A DNA stretch of 64,000 bases from an uncultured Mediterraneibacter sp. (GCA_944383695.1 CALWQP010000005.1:1-64000), one strand, 5' to 3'; positions 14,718-23,754 are shown, counted from the first letter of the stretch. Numbers and translations are program-made. The notes: generated from the sequence alone by a model not told the origin.

Positions 14718-17141
14718 ATGAAAAGAAGGCTTATCAAAGCGGGAGTGCTGGCGGTCATCTTTGCCGCGGCGCTTGTGATCAGCAGTCTGGTCATAAACAG
14801 GGGAATAGGGGATGAGATCGTAGAGATGGGGGCGCCGACGGTTCCCAGGATATCATTCCTTGTGGAAGGAAACAGGGTGAATCCGCTCTCAGGCTATGTA
14901 CAGGACATGGAGATTCCGGCAATGAGGGATACGATCACTCCGTTAAGCGCGGACGGGTCATTGTCCATGAGCCTGGAAGAGGGGCGCAGCGCGGTCAGCG
15001 GCATTCGATATGAAGTATACTCTATGGATGGAGAGGAAAAGTATAAAGAAGGAGAGGCGGAACTGCCGGCAGAGGGGGAGACGGCGGTGCTTCCGCTCGA
15101 AAATATACTTTCCGGACCGCTTCAGGAAGCTGTGCTTAAGGTTATTCTCGATACGGATGATGACCGGTCGGCCAGTTATTATACGAGGATCATCCGGCCG
15201 GATGACCTGGCAGCTTCCCAGTGCCTCGCTTTTGCGCAGGATTTCCATGCAAAGGCGCTGGCGGGCGATGGGGCTGAGGAGCTCGGCGCCTACCTGGAGC
15301 CCGGGGAAGAAAGCGACAATACAACTTATCAGACAGTGAATATCCATTCCGATACCACCCATATCCTGTGGGGAGACTTCCAGCCGCAGGTGCTTGGCAG
15401 AGTAGAGTGGGAGATCAAGGAGGCCAATTCTGTATATACGTCTCTGCTGGCGGAATATCAGGCTGCATGTACGGCTGACAGCGGGGAAACGGAAGTATAC
15501 AATGTAAGTGAATTTTTCCGTATCCGGTATGTGGAAGGGACGGTCTACCTGCTGGATTACAACCGGGAGATGGAGCAGGTTTTTGATGGCGGCAGCCAGG
15601 CGTTTGATGACGACAGTATCCTGTTCGGGATCGTTCCGGATGAGATACAGTATGAGACGAATAAGGATGGCACGATTGTTTCCTTTGTGCAGGGACATAA
15701 TCTCTGGCTCTATGAGACGGAGGGTTCCCATTTGATACAGATTTTCAGTTTTGCCGATCAGGAAGGAGCGGATGTGCGGAGTACGAACCCGGATCACACT
15801 GTTCGTATTATCAGCATGGACGACAGCGGAAGCCTTGCCTTTGCCGTCTATGGGTATATGAACCGCGGCATCCACGAAGGGCAGGCTGGCGCGGCCATCT
15901 ATTACTTCAACAGAGAAAATCTGACGGTTGAAGAGAAGGCGTTTATCACTAGTACAAAATCTCCTGCCATTGCCGGGGAAGAGCTGGGAAAGATGGTATA
16001 TTATTCTCAGGGCCAGGATATGCTCTATGTCCTTAATGAAGGGACCCTCTATCAGATCGATCTGGAGAAGGATGAGCGGACAGCGCTGGCAGAAGGCCTG
16101 GAAGAGGGACAGTACACCTTGTCGGACGACGGAGGCCTGATCGCATATGCGACAGAAGGGATACAGGTGTTGAACCTGCAGACCGGAGAAGGATATACTG
16201 TGCAAGCGGCAGAAGGAGAATCTGTGCGTCCGCTGGGATTTGTAAACAGTGACTTTGTATATGGGAAGGCGAAAGCGGATGACGCGGGGATTTCTTCCGC
16301 CGGAGAAGAGATATCTCCAATGTATGAGGTTGAGATCCGCAGTTCCGAAAATAAAGAAGAGGCGAAATATTCTTTCGCAGATCAAGGAATCTATATAACA
16401 AATATCAGCATCCAGAATAATCTCCTTACCCTGGACCGGATGCAGAAGGATGGAGACTGTTATGTCGCCGCGCCGCAGGAGTATGTGACAAATAATGAAG
16501 AACGCAGGGATACGAAACTGACGCTGGAGACATACAGCACAGAATCTGATGGGACACAGGTGCGTCTGACATTTGAAGATGGTTTAGAAGATACAGAGCC
16601 GCTGGTGTCAAAGGCGGACCAGGTGGCTGACAGAAATCCTCTGGAGATCGAGCTTGACGGAGAAAGCGGGACAGAGAAGTTTTACGTGTATGGCATGGGC
16701 AGACTGGTCGCTGTGTGCGACAGCGCGGGAGAAGCGGTTCAGGAGGCGGAGCAGGTGTCCGGCGTGGTCGTGTCTTCCAGACAGGCATATGTCTGGGAGA
16801 GAGGAAACCGGAATCTGGTATATTCTACAGATGCCGCTCCATTTGCAAAGGAGGGAGAAGAGACATCCCTTGAGGCGTGCGAGCGGTACATGCAGGCTTA
16901 TGAAGCACAGCGGATCGATCTGACCGGATGTACGCTGGAACAGGTGTTTTATGTGATCAACAGGGGATGCCCTCTGATCGCCCTTACGTCCGCAGAGCAT
17001 GCGGTGCTGCTGACCGGATACAGTACAACGGATGTGACGTATATTGACCCGGACAGCGGAGCAGCGCATACGGTGGGGATCAATGAAATGCAGAGCATGG
17101 TCCAGAACGGCGGCAATGTTTTTATCGGCTATGTAAGGTAG
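14718..17141 (+). CDS. Large extracytoplasmic protein with C39-like C-terminus
   Basis: 807 residues, starting 2 bases after the methyltransferase stop behind GGGGAG. A basic N-terminus and one hydrophobic helix (about 8-28) anchor it in the membrane. The central 400 or so residues have repeated short beta-rich segments, perhaps a propeller. The last 90 or so residues resemble a peptidase C39-like fold (NRGCPLIALTSAEHAVLLTG, then YIDPDSG) with the His and Asp in place. I cannot see the usual catalytic Cys at the front of that domain, so activity is doubtful. Function unknown. A strong terminator follows. Confidence 0.7.
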   Translation: MKRRLIKAGVLAVIFAAALVISSLVINRGIGDEIVEMGAPTVPRISFLVEGNRVNPLSGYVQDMEIPAMRDTITPLSADGSLSMSLEEGRSAVSGIRYEVYSMDGEEKYKEGEAELPAEGETAVLPLENILSGPLQEAVLKVILDTDDDRSASYYTRIIRPDDLAASQCLAFAQDFHAKALAGDGAEELGAYLEPGEESDNTTYQTVNIHSDTTHILWGDFQPQVLGRVEWEIKEANSVYTSLLAEYQAACTADSGETEVYNVSEFFRIRYVEGTVYLLDYNREMEQVFDGGSQAFDDDSILFGIVPDEIQYETNKDGTIVSFVQGHNLWLYETEGSHLIQIFSFADQEGADVRSTNPDHTVRIISMDDSGSLAFAVYGYMNRGIHEGQAGAAIYYFNRENLTVEEKAFITSTKSPAIAGEELGKMVYYSQGQDMLYVLNEGTLYQIDLEKDERTALAEGLEEGQYTLSDDGGLIAYATEGIQVLNLQTGEGYTVQAAEGESVRPLGFVNSDFVYGKAKADDAGISSAGEEISPMYEVEIRSSENKEEAKYSFADQGIYITNISIQNNLLTLDRMQKDGDCYVAAPQEYVTNNEERRDTKLTLETYSTESDGTQVRLTFEDGLEDTEPLVSKADQVADRNPLEIELDGESGTEKFYVYGMGRLVAVCDSAGEAVQEAEQVSGVVVSSRQAYVWERGNRNLVYSTDAAPFAKEGEETSLEACERYMQAYEAQRIDLTGCTLEQVFYVINRGCPLIALTSAEHAVLLTGYSTTDVTYIDPDSGAAHTVGINEMQSMVQNGGNVFIGYVR

Positions 17142-17158
17142 TATACAACAGAGACAGT

Positions 17159-17213
17159 GAAAAAGTCATCTGCAGGGGCAGGAAGCGCTCTGCTCCAGAA
17201 GATGACTTTTTTG
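17159..17213. terminator. Bidirectional terminator between convergent genes
   Basis: AAAAAGTCATCT pairs with AGATGACTTTTTT around a 30-base loop. It is flanked by A and T runs, so it can serve both the preceding plus-strand gene and queT on the minus strand. Confidence 0.8.
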
Positions 17214-17246
17214 TCGTTATCAGACATATGTTTATGATAACTGCTT

Positions 17247-17750
17247 TTACACTGCGGCCTTTGGAAACAACAGACCTTTGTATCTGTTCAGCACCGTGTG
17301 CAGAAGCAGTCCAAGAATTCCACAGGATATGATTTCTCCGATCCCCACGGTCAGCATCATGAGCGGAATGGGAAACGGCATCATATAGCCGTATTTCAGT
17401 ACAAAGGGTACGACGAGCACATTTGCGATGATTGGCGGCAGGGGCGCAAGATATTTGCTCCTGCTGCGCAGCTTCCATGTAAATACCGCGCCGATCAGTG
17501 TGGCAAGACTTCCCAAGATAATATCCGGAAGGATACATCCCCCGAGGATATTGCTGATAAGACATCCTAAAAATACGCCTGGGATCGCTGCCGGGGTGAA
17601 TACCGGGAGAATGGTCAGCGCCTCGGATAAACGGACCTGAACCTGTCCGTACGCAAAAGACGCGCCAAGCAGTGTCACGACTACATAGATCGCGGCGATC
17701 ATCGCCGCCTGTGCCATGAAAAGCACATTGAGGTGTTTGAATAGTTTCAT
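17247..17750 (-). CDS. queT: QueT family queuosine-precursor transporter
   Basis: A 167-residue ECF-type S component with about five to six membrane helices. The N-terminal text (AAMIAAIYVVVTLL, QVQVRLSEALTILPVFTPAA) and PGVFLGCLISNILGG are typical of the QueT family, which imports preQ1-type precursors of queuosine together with the shared ECF module (not encoded in this window). AAAGGAG lies 9 bases before the ATG at 17750 and falls in a structured leader that probably controls access to it. It is transcribed from a clear promoter about 170 bases upstream. Confidence 0.88.
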   Translation of the reverse strand: MKLFKHLNVLFMAQAAMIAAIYVVVTLLGASFAYGQVQVRLSEALTILPVFTPAAIPGVFLGCLISNILGGCILPDIILGSLATLIGAVFTWKLRSRSKYLAPLPPIIANVLVVPFVLKYGYMMPFPIPLMMLTVGIGEIISCGILGLLLHTVLNRYKGLLFPKAAV

Positions 17751-17756
17751 TTTTCA

Positions 17757-17910
17757 GTTCTCCTTTAGTTTTGTTTTACGAGTGGAAGGTCTCGAACACT
17801 CGCGCCTAAGCGGGCAGGAAAGGCTTCCGGCGGAAGGCTTTCTTGTCTTCCCTTAACGCCGGGAATCGGCGGCAAGCCCTTGTAGACCTTGGTTTTGTGG
17901 GCTTTGCAAC
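17757..17910 (-). promoter_or_regulatory. Structured queT leader, candidate preQ1 riboswitch
   Basis: The 160-base untranslated leader contains a strong hairpin (GAAAGCCTTCCG with CGGAAGCCTTTC). Nearest the gene is a CGAGTG/CACTCG hairpin (17779-17802) whose loop contains ACCTTC. This loop is complementary to the AAGG of the ribosome site at 17760-17766, so an H-type pseudoknot hiding the ribosome site is possible, as in preQ1 riboswitches. queT is the typical gene behind preQ1-II and preQ1-III leaders. The class is not established. Confidence 0.45.
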
Positions 17911-17917
17911 GTGGAGT

Positions 17918-17946
17918 AGTATAACATGGCGCAGTCAGAAAATCAA
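17918..17946 (-). promoter_or_regulatory. queT promoter
   Basis: On the minus strand TTGATT (17946-17941) and TATACT (17923-17918) with a 17-base spacer. Confidence 0.75.
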
Positions 17947-17981
17947 GGAAGGTCCGCAAAGTTAATAACATCCCCCGAGGC

Positions 17982-18677
17982 TCATCCTTTCAGCAGTCCG
18001 TCGATCATGCGGGAAGCCTCACTTCTTGTCAGCGTTTCCGGATCCCATTCCATTTTTACGCCCCGCTTCTGTATCAGGCTGCTGAGGAAAGAAATCTGCT
18101 TTGGCGTGGCGGGCTGAGGCTTTTTTACTTTATATGTAAGCTGCATTGGCTTAAAGAGCTTTGGGTCAGCCTCTTCAAAATAGTGGGCCAGCGTCTGATA
18201 CAGCTTTGCCGTTGCCAGCGCGTCATGGTAGGCGCGGTGCGCGGATTTGTTTTCGATATGGTAGTGGCTACACAGACTGCCCAGGCTTTTTGATTCCATA
18301 TCCGCATGTACCTTTTTTGCAATTTTCAGTGTATCAATGCCCATCTTTTCAAATGTAAGATCGTCCTGCACGGCGCTGCACTTCACAAAACTGTAATCAA
18401 AGATCACGTTGTGCCCGATCAGAACATCGTCTCCGCAAAAATCAATGAAATCGGAGACGACCTGTTTCCGCGGTCTTGCATCAGCGATCATCTCATTTGT
18501 GATCCCGGTCAGACTCGTGATCATGGGGGAGACGGGCGATATGGGGCGGATAAATTCCATGAAGCGCTCCGCGACCCTGCCGTCCCGCACTTTCAGCGCC
18601 CCGATTTCTATGATCTCATTTTCCAGGGGGTTAAGCCCGGTTGTCTCGATATCAAATGCAATATATGATTTCAACAT
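17982..18677 (-). CDS. DnaQ/PolC-type 3'-5' exonuclease
   Basis: 231 residues from the ATG at 18677, which has AAAGGAG in front; the longer frame adds an implausible upstream extension. The DEDDh exonuclease motifs are present in order: FDIETTGLNP (Exo I), IGHNVIFDYSFV (Exo II) and HRAYHDALATAKL (Exo III, with the His). A C-terminal segment after about residue 185 (TPKQISFLSSLIQKRG) is a small extra domain found in some Firmicute exonucleases. It is a stand-alone proofreading or repair type enzyme rather than the polymerase itself, probably acting in the cytoplasm on DNA ends. Confidence 0.87.
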   Translation of the reverse strand: MLKSYIAFDIETTGLNPLENEIIEIGALKVRDGRVAERFMEFIRPISPVSPMITSLTGITNEMIADARPRKQVVSDFIDFCGDDVLIGHNVIFDYSFVKCSAVQDDLTFEKMGIDTLKIAKKVHADMESKSLGSLCSHYHIENKSAHRAYHDALATAKLYQTLAHYFEEADPKLFKPMQLTYKVKKPQPATPKQISFLSSLIQKRGVKMEWDPETLTRSEASRMIDGLLKG

Positions 18678-18702
18678 GGTATCTGCTCCTTTACTGTCTG
18701 CT

Positions 18703-18732
18703 ATTATAAAGGAAAAGAGCCAGAAAATCCAA
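18703..18732 (-). promoter_or_regulatory. Promoter of the exonuclease gene
   Basis: On the minus strand TTGGAT (18732-18727) and TATAAT (18708-18703) with an 18-base spacer. Confidence 0.6.
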
Positions 18733-18854
18733 TGATATTTAACCGTTTGAGAAAAAGCGTTGTTCAAGGTGTTCCTGCCCTTTCTGAGCGTCCTGGTCTC
18801 CATGCCGCATCATGGTCCATCGTCTGTGAGAAGCTTTACGGCCTTCGTATCTGA

Positions 18855-18883
18855 TTGATTTTTCCGTCCGCATGCAATATAAT
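18855..18883 (+). promoter_or_regulatory. Promoter of the CoA biosynthesis operon
   Basis: TTGATT (18855-18860) and TATAAT (18878-18883) with a 17-base spacer. The 115-base leader contains a GCGTCCG/CGGACGC hairpin before the coaBC ribosome site. Confidence 0.7.
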
Positions 18884-18998
18884 GAACCAGAACCGGAGCA
18901 ATCCCGACCTGTGTGCGGGATGTTCACACGAAAACGGAAGACAGCGTCCGGGAGGCGGACGCATACGGTTCTGTCAAACATCAGAAAGGGGGAAACCT

Positions 18999-20195
18999 AT
19001 GTTAATGGGAAAGACAGTCCTGCTGGGAGTCACAGGCAGTATTGCCGCTTACAAGGCGGCATCCCTGGCGAGCGCGCTGAAGAAGCTGCACGCAGACGTA
19101 CATGTGCTGATGACGCAGAACGCAGTGAATTTCATCAATCCCATCACCTTTGAGACTCTGACCGGGAACAAGTGTCTGGTAGACACTTTTGACCGGAATT
19201 TTGAGTACAGCGTGGAGCATGTATCTCTGGCGAAAAAGGCGGATGTGGTGATGGTCGCGCCGGCAAGCGCCAATGTGATCGGCAAGATCGCCCACGGCAT
19301 TGCGGATGATATGCTGACGACTACTGTGATGGCGTGCAGATGCCGGAAAATCATCGCGCCGGCAATGAACACGAACATGTTTGAGAATCCCATTGTGCAG
19401 GACAACATGAAGATCCTTGAAAAGTACGGATATGAAGTCATCAGTCCGGCTGTGGGCTATCTGGCGTGCGGAGACACCGGGGCAGGGAAGATGCCGGAGC
19501 CGGAGCTTCTGCTTGAGTACATCCTTCAGGAAATCGCCTGCGAAAAGGACATGAAAGGGATTAAAGTACTTGTGACGGCAGGACCTACTCAGGAAGCAGT
19601 GGACCCGGTGCGCTATATCACGAATCATTCCACAGGAAAGATGGGGTATGCCATGGCTCGTGAATGCGCGCGGCGCGGGGCGTTTGTGACACTTGTGAGT
19701 GGTTCGACTGCACTGAAAAGACCGCAGTTTGTGGAGACAGTGGATGTCAGATCCGCAAAAGAGATGTGCGATGCGGTTATCCGCCATGCCGGGGACCAGG
19801 ACATCATCATCAAGGCGGCGGCAGTGGCGGATTACCGCCCTAAGACTGTGAGCAGCGAGAAAGTGAAGAAACAGGACGGGGATCTGACACTGGAACTGGA
19901 GCGGACAGATGACATTCTCGCGTATCTCGGAGAGCATAAAAAACCGGGACAGTACCTGTGCGGCTTTGCCATGGAGACAAAAGACCTGATCGCGAATGCG
20001 CGGCAGAAACTGCAGAAAAAGCATGTGGACATGATCGTGGCAAATAGCCTGAAAGTAGAAGGCGCGGGATTTGGCGGCGATACGAACGTGGTGACCATTA
20101 TCACGGAAGATGAGGAGATTTCACTCGGAAAAATGTCAAAAGAGGAGACAGCCTCACAGATCATTGACCGGATTCTTGCAGTGAGGGCGCTGTAA
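18999..20195 (+). CDS. coaBC: Bifunctional phosphopantothenoylcysteine synthetase/decarboxylase
   Basis: 398 residues catalysing two consecutive steps of coenzyme A synthesis. The N-terminal FMN decarboxylase (CoaC, about 1-180) starts LLGVTGSIAAYKAA and shows the active His in VEHVSLAKK, PAMNTNM, and the Cys-containing flap GYLACGDTGAGKMPEP. The C-terminal ligase (CoaB, about 190-398) has TAGPTQEAVDPVRYITNHS and AAAVADYRP. The start at 18999 follows AAAGGGGG; the longer frame upstream runs through the promoter. It leads an operon with a pantothenate-type ECF component and pantothenate kinase. Confidence 0.95.
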   Translation: MLMGKTVLLGVTGSIAAYKAASLASALKKLHADVHVLMTQNAVNFINPITFETLTGNKCLVDTFDRNFEYSVEHVSLAKKADVVMVAPASANVIGKIAHGIADDMLTTTVMACRCRKIIAPAMNTNMFENPIVQDNMKILEKYGYEVISPAVGYLACGDTGAGKMPEPELLLEYILQEIACEKDMKGIKVLVTAGPTQEAVDPVRYITNHSTGKMGYAMARECARRGAFVTLVSGSTALKRPQFVETVDVRSAKEMCDAVIRHAGDQDIIIKAAAVADYRPKTVSSEKVKKQDGDLTLELERTDDILAYLGEHKKPGQYLCGFAMETKDLIANARQKLQKKHVDMIVANSLKVEGAGFGGDTNVVTIITEDEEISLGKMSKEETASQIIDRILAVRAL

Positions 20196-20295
20196 AAGTA
20201 ACAGACAAAAACGAAACAATAAAACAAAGGGACAGGATTCTTTACTGTGCCAAATGTATTGTATCCCTATAGGGAATGATAACAAGGAGGCAATC

Positions 20296-21051
20296 ATGAA
20301 TCATTCAGACAATTACAATTCAGAAGCAAAGAAACAGACTGACAGCAGCCGGCAGCAGCCCGGCAGCGTACAGTTAGGAAACAGATTCAGCACGATGAGC
20401 ATGGTCCAGGTGGCGATATTCGGTGCAGTCATATGCATCATGGCCTTTACCCCCTTTCTCGGCTATATCCCGCTTGGCTTCACAAGGGCAACGATCATTC
20501 ACGTGCCTGTCATCATCGCTTCCCTTCTGATGGGACCCAGGAAGGGCGCGGCGCTGGGATTGCTTTTCGGTCTGACGAGCTTTATCAACAATACGATGAA
20601 CCCAACGCCCACTTCCTTTGTGTTCACGCCTTTTTACAGTATCGGCGATGTGAGCGGGGGCTGGGGGAGCATTGTCATATGCTTTATCCCACGGATCTTA
20701 GTGGGGATCGTACCTTATTATGTCTATAAACTGGTAATGTGGCTTACAAAAGACACGGCAAAAAAAAAGAGCGGTATCTCCGTCATGGGGCTTGTACTTG
20801 CAGGCGTGAGCGGCGCGCTGGTCAACACGATTCTGGTCATGAATCTGATCTTTGTATTTTTCAGAGAAGCATATGCCGCTGCAAATGAAGTTGCAGTGTC
20901 CGCGGTGTACACGTTTATCCTGTCTGTGATTGGCATCAACGGAGTGCCGGAAGCGATCGTGGCAGGAGTGCTGACCCTGCTTATCGGGAGAGTGCTCCTG
21001 AAGAAAAATGTCAGAGAAAGGCTGGGCTTAAAAAATGATCTTGGCTATTGA
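20296..21051 (+). CDS. panT: ECF transporter S component, pantothenate-type
   Basis: 251 residues with a polar N-terminus of about 40 residues followed by six or so membrane helices. The pattern GYIPLGFTRATIIHVPVIIA and LLFGLTSFINNTMNPTPTSF is typical of PanT-like S components that capture pantothenate for an ECF module. Context supports this: coaBC before it and pantothenate kinase overlapping its end by 17 bases. The start at 20296 has AAGGAGG. The substrate assignment rests on both family pattern and operon. Confidence 0.82.
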   Translation: MNHSDNYNSEAKKQTDSSRQQPGSVQLGNRFSTMSMVQVAIFGAVICIMAFTPFLGYIPLGFTRATIIHVPVIIASLLMGPRKGAALGLLFGLTSFINNTMNPTPTSFVFTPFYSIGDVSGGWGSIVICFIPRILVGIVPYYVYKLVMWLTKDTAKKKSGISVMGLVLAGVSGALVNTILVMNLIFVFFREAYAAANEVAVSAVYTFILSVIGINGVPEAIVAGVLTLLIGRVLLKKNVRERLGLKNDLGY

Positions 21052-21802
21052 TATCGGCAACACGAACATTGTTATTGGCTGCATGAATGGAAAAGATCGC
21101 GTGTTCATTGAACGTCTCTCCACCGTGCGAACGAAGACGGAGCTTGAGTATGCCATTGACATCAAGAACGTACTGGATATCTATCATATAAAAAGGACAG
21201 AGCTTGAGGGCGGCATCATCTCATCTGTCGTACCGCAGATCACTACCGTGGTAAAGCTTGCAGTTGAGAAGATCCTGAAGAAAGAGCCCCTGGTCGTAGG
21301 CGCCGGGATCAAGACCGGGCTTAATATCCGAATCGACAATCCGGCACAGCTGGGAAGCGACCTGGTCGTAGACTCAGTGGCAGCCATAGCGGAATATCCG
21401 GTTCCCCTGCTTATCTTCGATATGGGAACTGCGAATACAGTCTGTGTGATCGATAAAAATAAAAATTATATCGGCGGTATGATCTACCCGGGCATCGGGG
21501 TATCGCTCGACTCTCTTACTGCAAACGCGTCCCAGCTCGGCGGCATCAGTTTGGAGGCTCCGGAGCACATCATCGGGAAGAATACGGCAGAGTGCATGAA
21601 GAGCGGGACCATATACAGCGCCGCGGCCGCGATGGACGGCATCATAGACCGGCTGTCGGAACAACTGGATGGGGATGCCACCGTCATCGCTACCGGAGGC
21701 CTGGCGAAAAAAGTGGTGCCCCACTGCCGGAGGGCGGTCACGCTGGATGAAGATCTGCTGCTGAAAGGACTGGCAGTGATATACCGGAAAAATCGCAGAT
21801 AG
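21035..21802 (+). CDS. coaX: Type III pantothenate kinase
   Basis: 255 residues; phosphorylates pantothenate, the first step of CoA synthesis. Family motifs are all present: MILAIDIGNTNIVIG (phosphate loop, Asp6), the PAQLGSDLVVDSVAA segment with the catalytic Asp, FDMGTANTVCVID, GGMIYPGI, and ATGGLAKKVVPH near the end. Length matches the family. The start lies within the end of panT, so the two are translationally coupled. With CoaBC and PanT this unit covers uptake and three of the five steps to CoA. Confidence 0.94.
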   Translation: MILAIDIGNTNIVIGCMNGKDRVFIERLSTVRTKTELEYAIDIKNVLDIYHIKRTELEGGIISSVVPQITTVVKLAVEKILKKEPLVVGAGIKTGLNIRIDNPAQLGSDLVVDSVAAIAEYPVPLLIFDMGTANTVCVIDKNKNYIGGMIYPGIGVSLDSLTANASQLGGISLEAPEHIIGKNTAECMKSGTIYSAAAAMDGIIDRLSEQLDGDATVIATGGLAKKVVPHCRRAVTLDEDLLLKGLAVIYRKNRR

Positions 21803-21808
21803 ATTTGG

Positions 21809-21841
21809 GCCGGACGTCGCGCCGGAGCTTACATGTCCGGC
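21809..21841 (+). terminator. GC-rich hairpin after coaX
   Basis: GCCGGAC (21809-21815) pairs with GTCCGGC (21835-21841). There is no T run, so it may stabilise or attenuate the transcript rather than terminate it. No gene is visible in 21803-21963. Confidence 0.4.
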
Positions 21842-21963
21842 CTGTGCATCCCCGCGCTTTACAGACAGGGCTACGCCTGTGACAACCAGGCAGGTTCGAG
21901 GTTTCAGATTACTGCGAGGCTCCCTTCGTAGGAAAAAGGGGACAGCATCCTGGAAAGGAAAAA

Positions 21964-22533
21964 ATGGAACATAAAAAGAATTATCAGATCACGGAATTCT
22001 GCCATCATTTTTTGGCAGAGCATATAGAAGAAGGAAGCTGCTGTATTGACGCCACATGCGGCAATGGATATGATACAGAATTTCTCTGCCGGCTGTCGGG
22101 ACCGTCCGGAAAAGTGTATGCCTTCGATATACAGAAAACGGCAGTAGAACGGACAAAAGAAAGACTTGCGCGGGCCGGGTATGGGGAACGTGTGGAACTG
22201 TACTGCGCGGGGCATGAGCATATGAAGGAATATGTGCAGGAAGAAGCGAATGTGATCATGTTTAACTTCGGTTATCTCCCTGGCGGAGATCATGCAGTCG
22301 CCACACATCCCGATACCAGTCTCCAGGCAGTGCGCCAGGGAATGGCGCTGCTGAAAAAGGGCGGCGTGATGAGCCTGTGCATTTACAGCGGCGGGGATAC
22401 AGGTTATGAAGAGCGGGATGTGCTGCTGGAGTATCTTAAAGATCTGGAGCCTGCCAGGTGGCTTGTGATCGCGTGCAGCTACTATAACAGGAAGAATGAT
22501 CCCCCGCAGCCAGTGTTTGTGATACGGTTGTAA
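21964..22533 (+). CDS. mnmM: tRNA wobble-uridine methyltransferase MnmM (YtqB family)
   Basis: 189 residues of the PF06962 methylase family. Motif I is CIDATCGNGYDTEFLCRL, followed by VYAFDIQKTAVERT, VIMFNFGYLPGGDHAVATHP and SLCIYSGGDTGYEERD; these are diagnostic of YtqB/MnmM. The B. subtilis member methylates 5-aminomethyl-2-thiouridine at tRNA position 34. Annotation as rRNA methylase is common in older records. It is a stand-alone gene between coaX and a convergent lysR, ending at a bidirectional terminator. Confidence 0.87.
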   Translation: MEHKKNYQITEFCHHFLAEHIEEGSCCIDATCGNGYDTEFLCRLSGPSGKVYAFDIQKTAVERTKERLARAGYGERVELYCAGHEHMKEYVQEEANVIMFNFGYLPGGDHAVATHPDTSLQAVRQGMALLKKGGVMSLCIYSGGDTGYEERDVLLEYLKDLEPARWLVIACSYYNRKNDPPQPVFVIRL

Positions 22534-22575
22534 AATCTGGAATTGTCGGGGAGGCTTCTGGTGAGTTGATCATCC

Positions 22576-22622
22576 GAAACCATCGGAGCGGGATGGAAAA
22601 GGTGCTCCGATGGTTTCTGTTT
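22576..22622. terminator. Bidirectional terminator between mnmM and lysR
   Basis: A perfect 14-bp stem (GAAACCATCGGAGC with GCTCCGATGGTTTC) is followed by TGTTTTTATT. Confidence 0.85.
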
Positions 22623-23513
22623 TTATTCAAGTCGGAAGGCTCCGGCGGCAAATGCGGATTTGCTGCACAGATTCAGAAACCGCCTCAGCACCGGGTGGTC
22701 ATCATCATACCGGTAATACACTCCAAAGGGCAGCCTGGGCAGGTCTGTTACTGGGATATAACAGAGCCCCGGCTCTCTGATCGGCAGCACATCCGGAAAC
22801 AGGGTGTATCCCATCTGCGCCTTTGCAAGGGTAAAAGCGCTCTCAATGTTTTCTGCAAAATACTGCTGATCCCGCACAAGGTGCGTTAAGACTCTGCTCT
22901 GGATGGCAAAGACCGGGGCGGGAATCTGGCGGGGAGCACATGCGATAAAGCTGCCGGACAGTTGTTTCTTTGTAAGTGTTTTATATCGTGTCAGCGGATG
23001 TTCCGGAGAACAGACGCAGGCTACAGGAGCAGAACAAAGTTCTTTGAAATGGAGAGAGGACTTTTTCTGCTCTTCTTTTGTGCCAAAAGCAGCGTGGAGT
23101 TTTTTGTTTTCCACCAGGCCGAGCAGGGAGGGGAAGGGAACCATGCGGACTGCGGGGCGCAGAAGAGGAAACTCTTCGGAAAGTTTTCTGAACACTTCCG
23201 GGAGCAGGCGCAGCTCCATGTGGTTGTGGCAGCCTACCTCAAAAGGAATCAGGTTCTCGCGTCTTCCCAGTCTTTCTCTTGCAGAGAGTGCTGTCTTGAG
23301 AATAAGTTCTGCGTCAGGCAGGAACTGGATGCCTTCAGGAGTAAGTGAAACCTCTTTGCTCGTACGCTTAAAGAGTTTTACATTCAGTTCTTCTTCCAGT
23401 GTCCGGATCTGATGGCTGACAGCAGGCTGTGTGATCTTAAGCTCTTCTGAGGCTCTTGAGAAATTCAGGTGCTGAGCGACAGCGATAAAGTATTCAAGCT
23501 GTATCGTATTCAT
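22623..23513 (-). CDS. LysR family transcriptional regulator
   Basis: 296 residues. The N-terminal winged helix (about 1-60) reads YFIAVAQHLNFSRASEELKI then TQPAVSHQIRTLEEEL, and a periplasmic-binding-like effector domain follows (about 90-290). This is the standard LysR length. Effector unknown. It is divergent from the marR/ABC exporter operon with a 240-base gap that holds a perfect 12-bp inverted repeat, a probable binding site, so it may control itself and possibly the exporter operon. Confidence 0.88.
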   Translation of the reverse strand: MNTIQLEYFIAVAQHLNFSRASEELKITQPAVSHQIRTLEEELNVKLFKRTSKEVSLTPEGIQFLPDAELILKTALSARERLGRRENLIPFEVGCHNHMELRLLPEVFRKLSEEFPLLRPAVRMVPFPSLLGLVENKKLHAAFGTKEEQKKSSLHFKELCSAPVACVCSPEHPLTRYKTLTKKQLSGSFIACAPRQIPAPVFAIQSRVLTHLVRDQQYFAENIESAFTLAKAQMGYTLFPDVLPIREPGLCYIPVTDLPRLPFGVYYRYDDDHPVLRRFLNLCSKSAFAAGAFRLE

Positions 23514-23575
23514 AATATCCTCCCTACTTTATATATTGACAATGACAGCTATATTTATATATGACATTTTTTATA

Positions 23576-23604
23576 ATAATCTATAAAAGTTATTTATAGA
23601 TTAT
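23576..23604. promoter_or_regulatory. Perfect 12-bp palindrome, probable LysR operator
   Basis: ATAATCTATAAA and TTTATAGATTAT surround a 5-base centre, between lysR and marR. The T-N11-A type symmetry and AT richness fit LysR recognition. Confidence 0.6.
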
Positions 23605-23754
23605 AACATCTTTGAATTTCACATTCAACCAGAAACGCGATAGAATCATTACCGGACGGAATGGTAAGGCTGCAAACTGTTTGTGTATAAACAATGGAGA
23701 GAGCTTTACAGTTCCTTATACATCAGCAATGTGACAGGAGGTGTTATTAAGGAG

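Noticed and set aside
14958..16385. 475-residue antisense frame
   Set aside because: Fully opposite the large secreted protein gene, with no start signal and no domain.
17765..17971. 68-residue frame before queT
   Set aside because: It coincides with the promoter and structured leader of queT and has no ribosome site.
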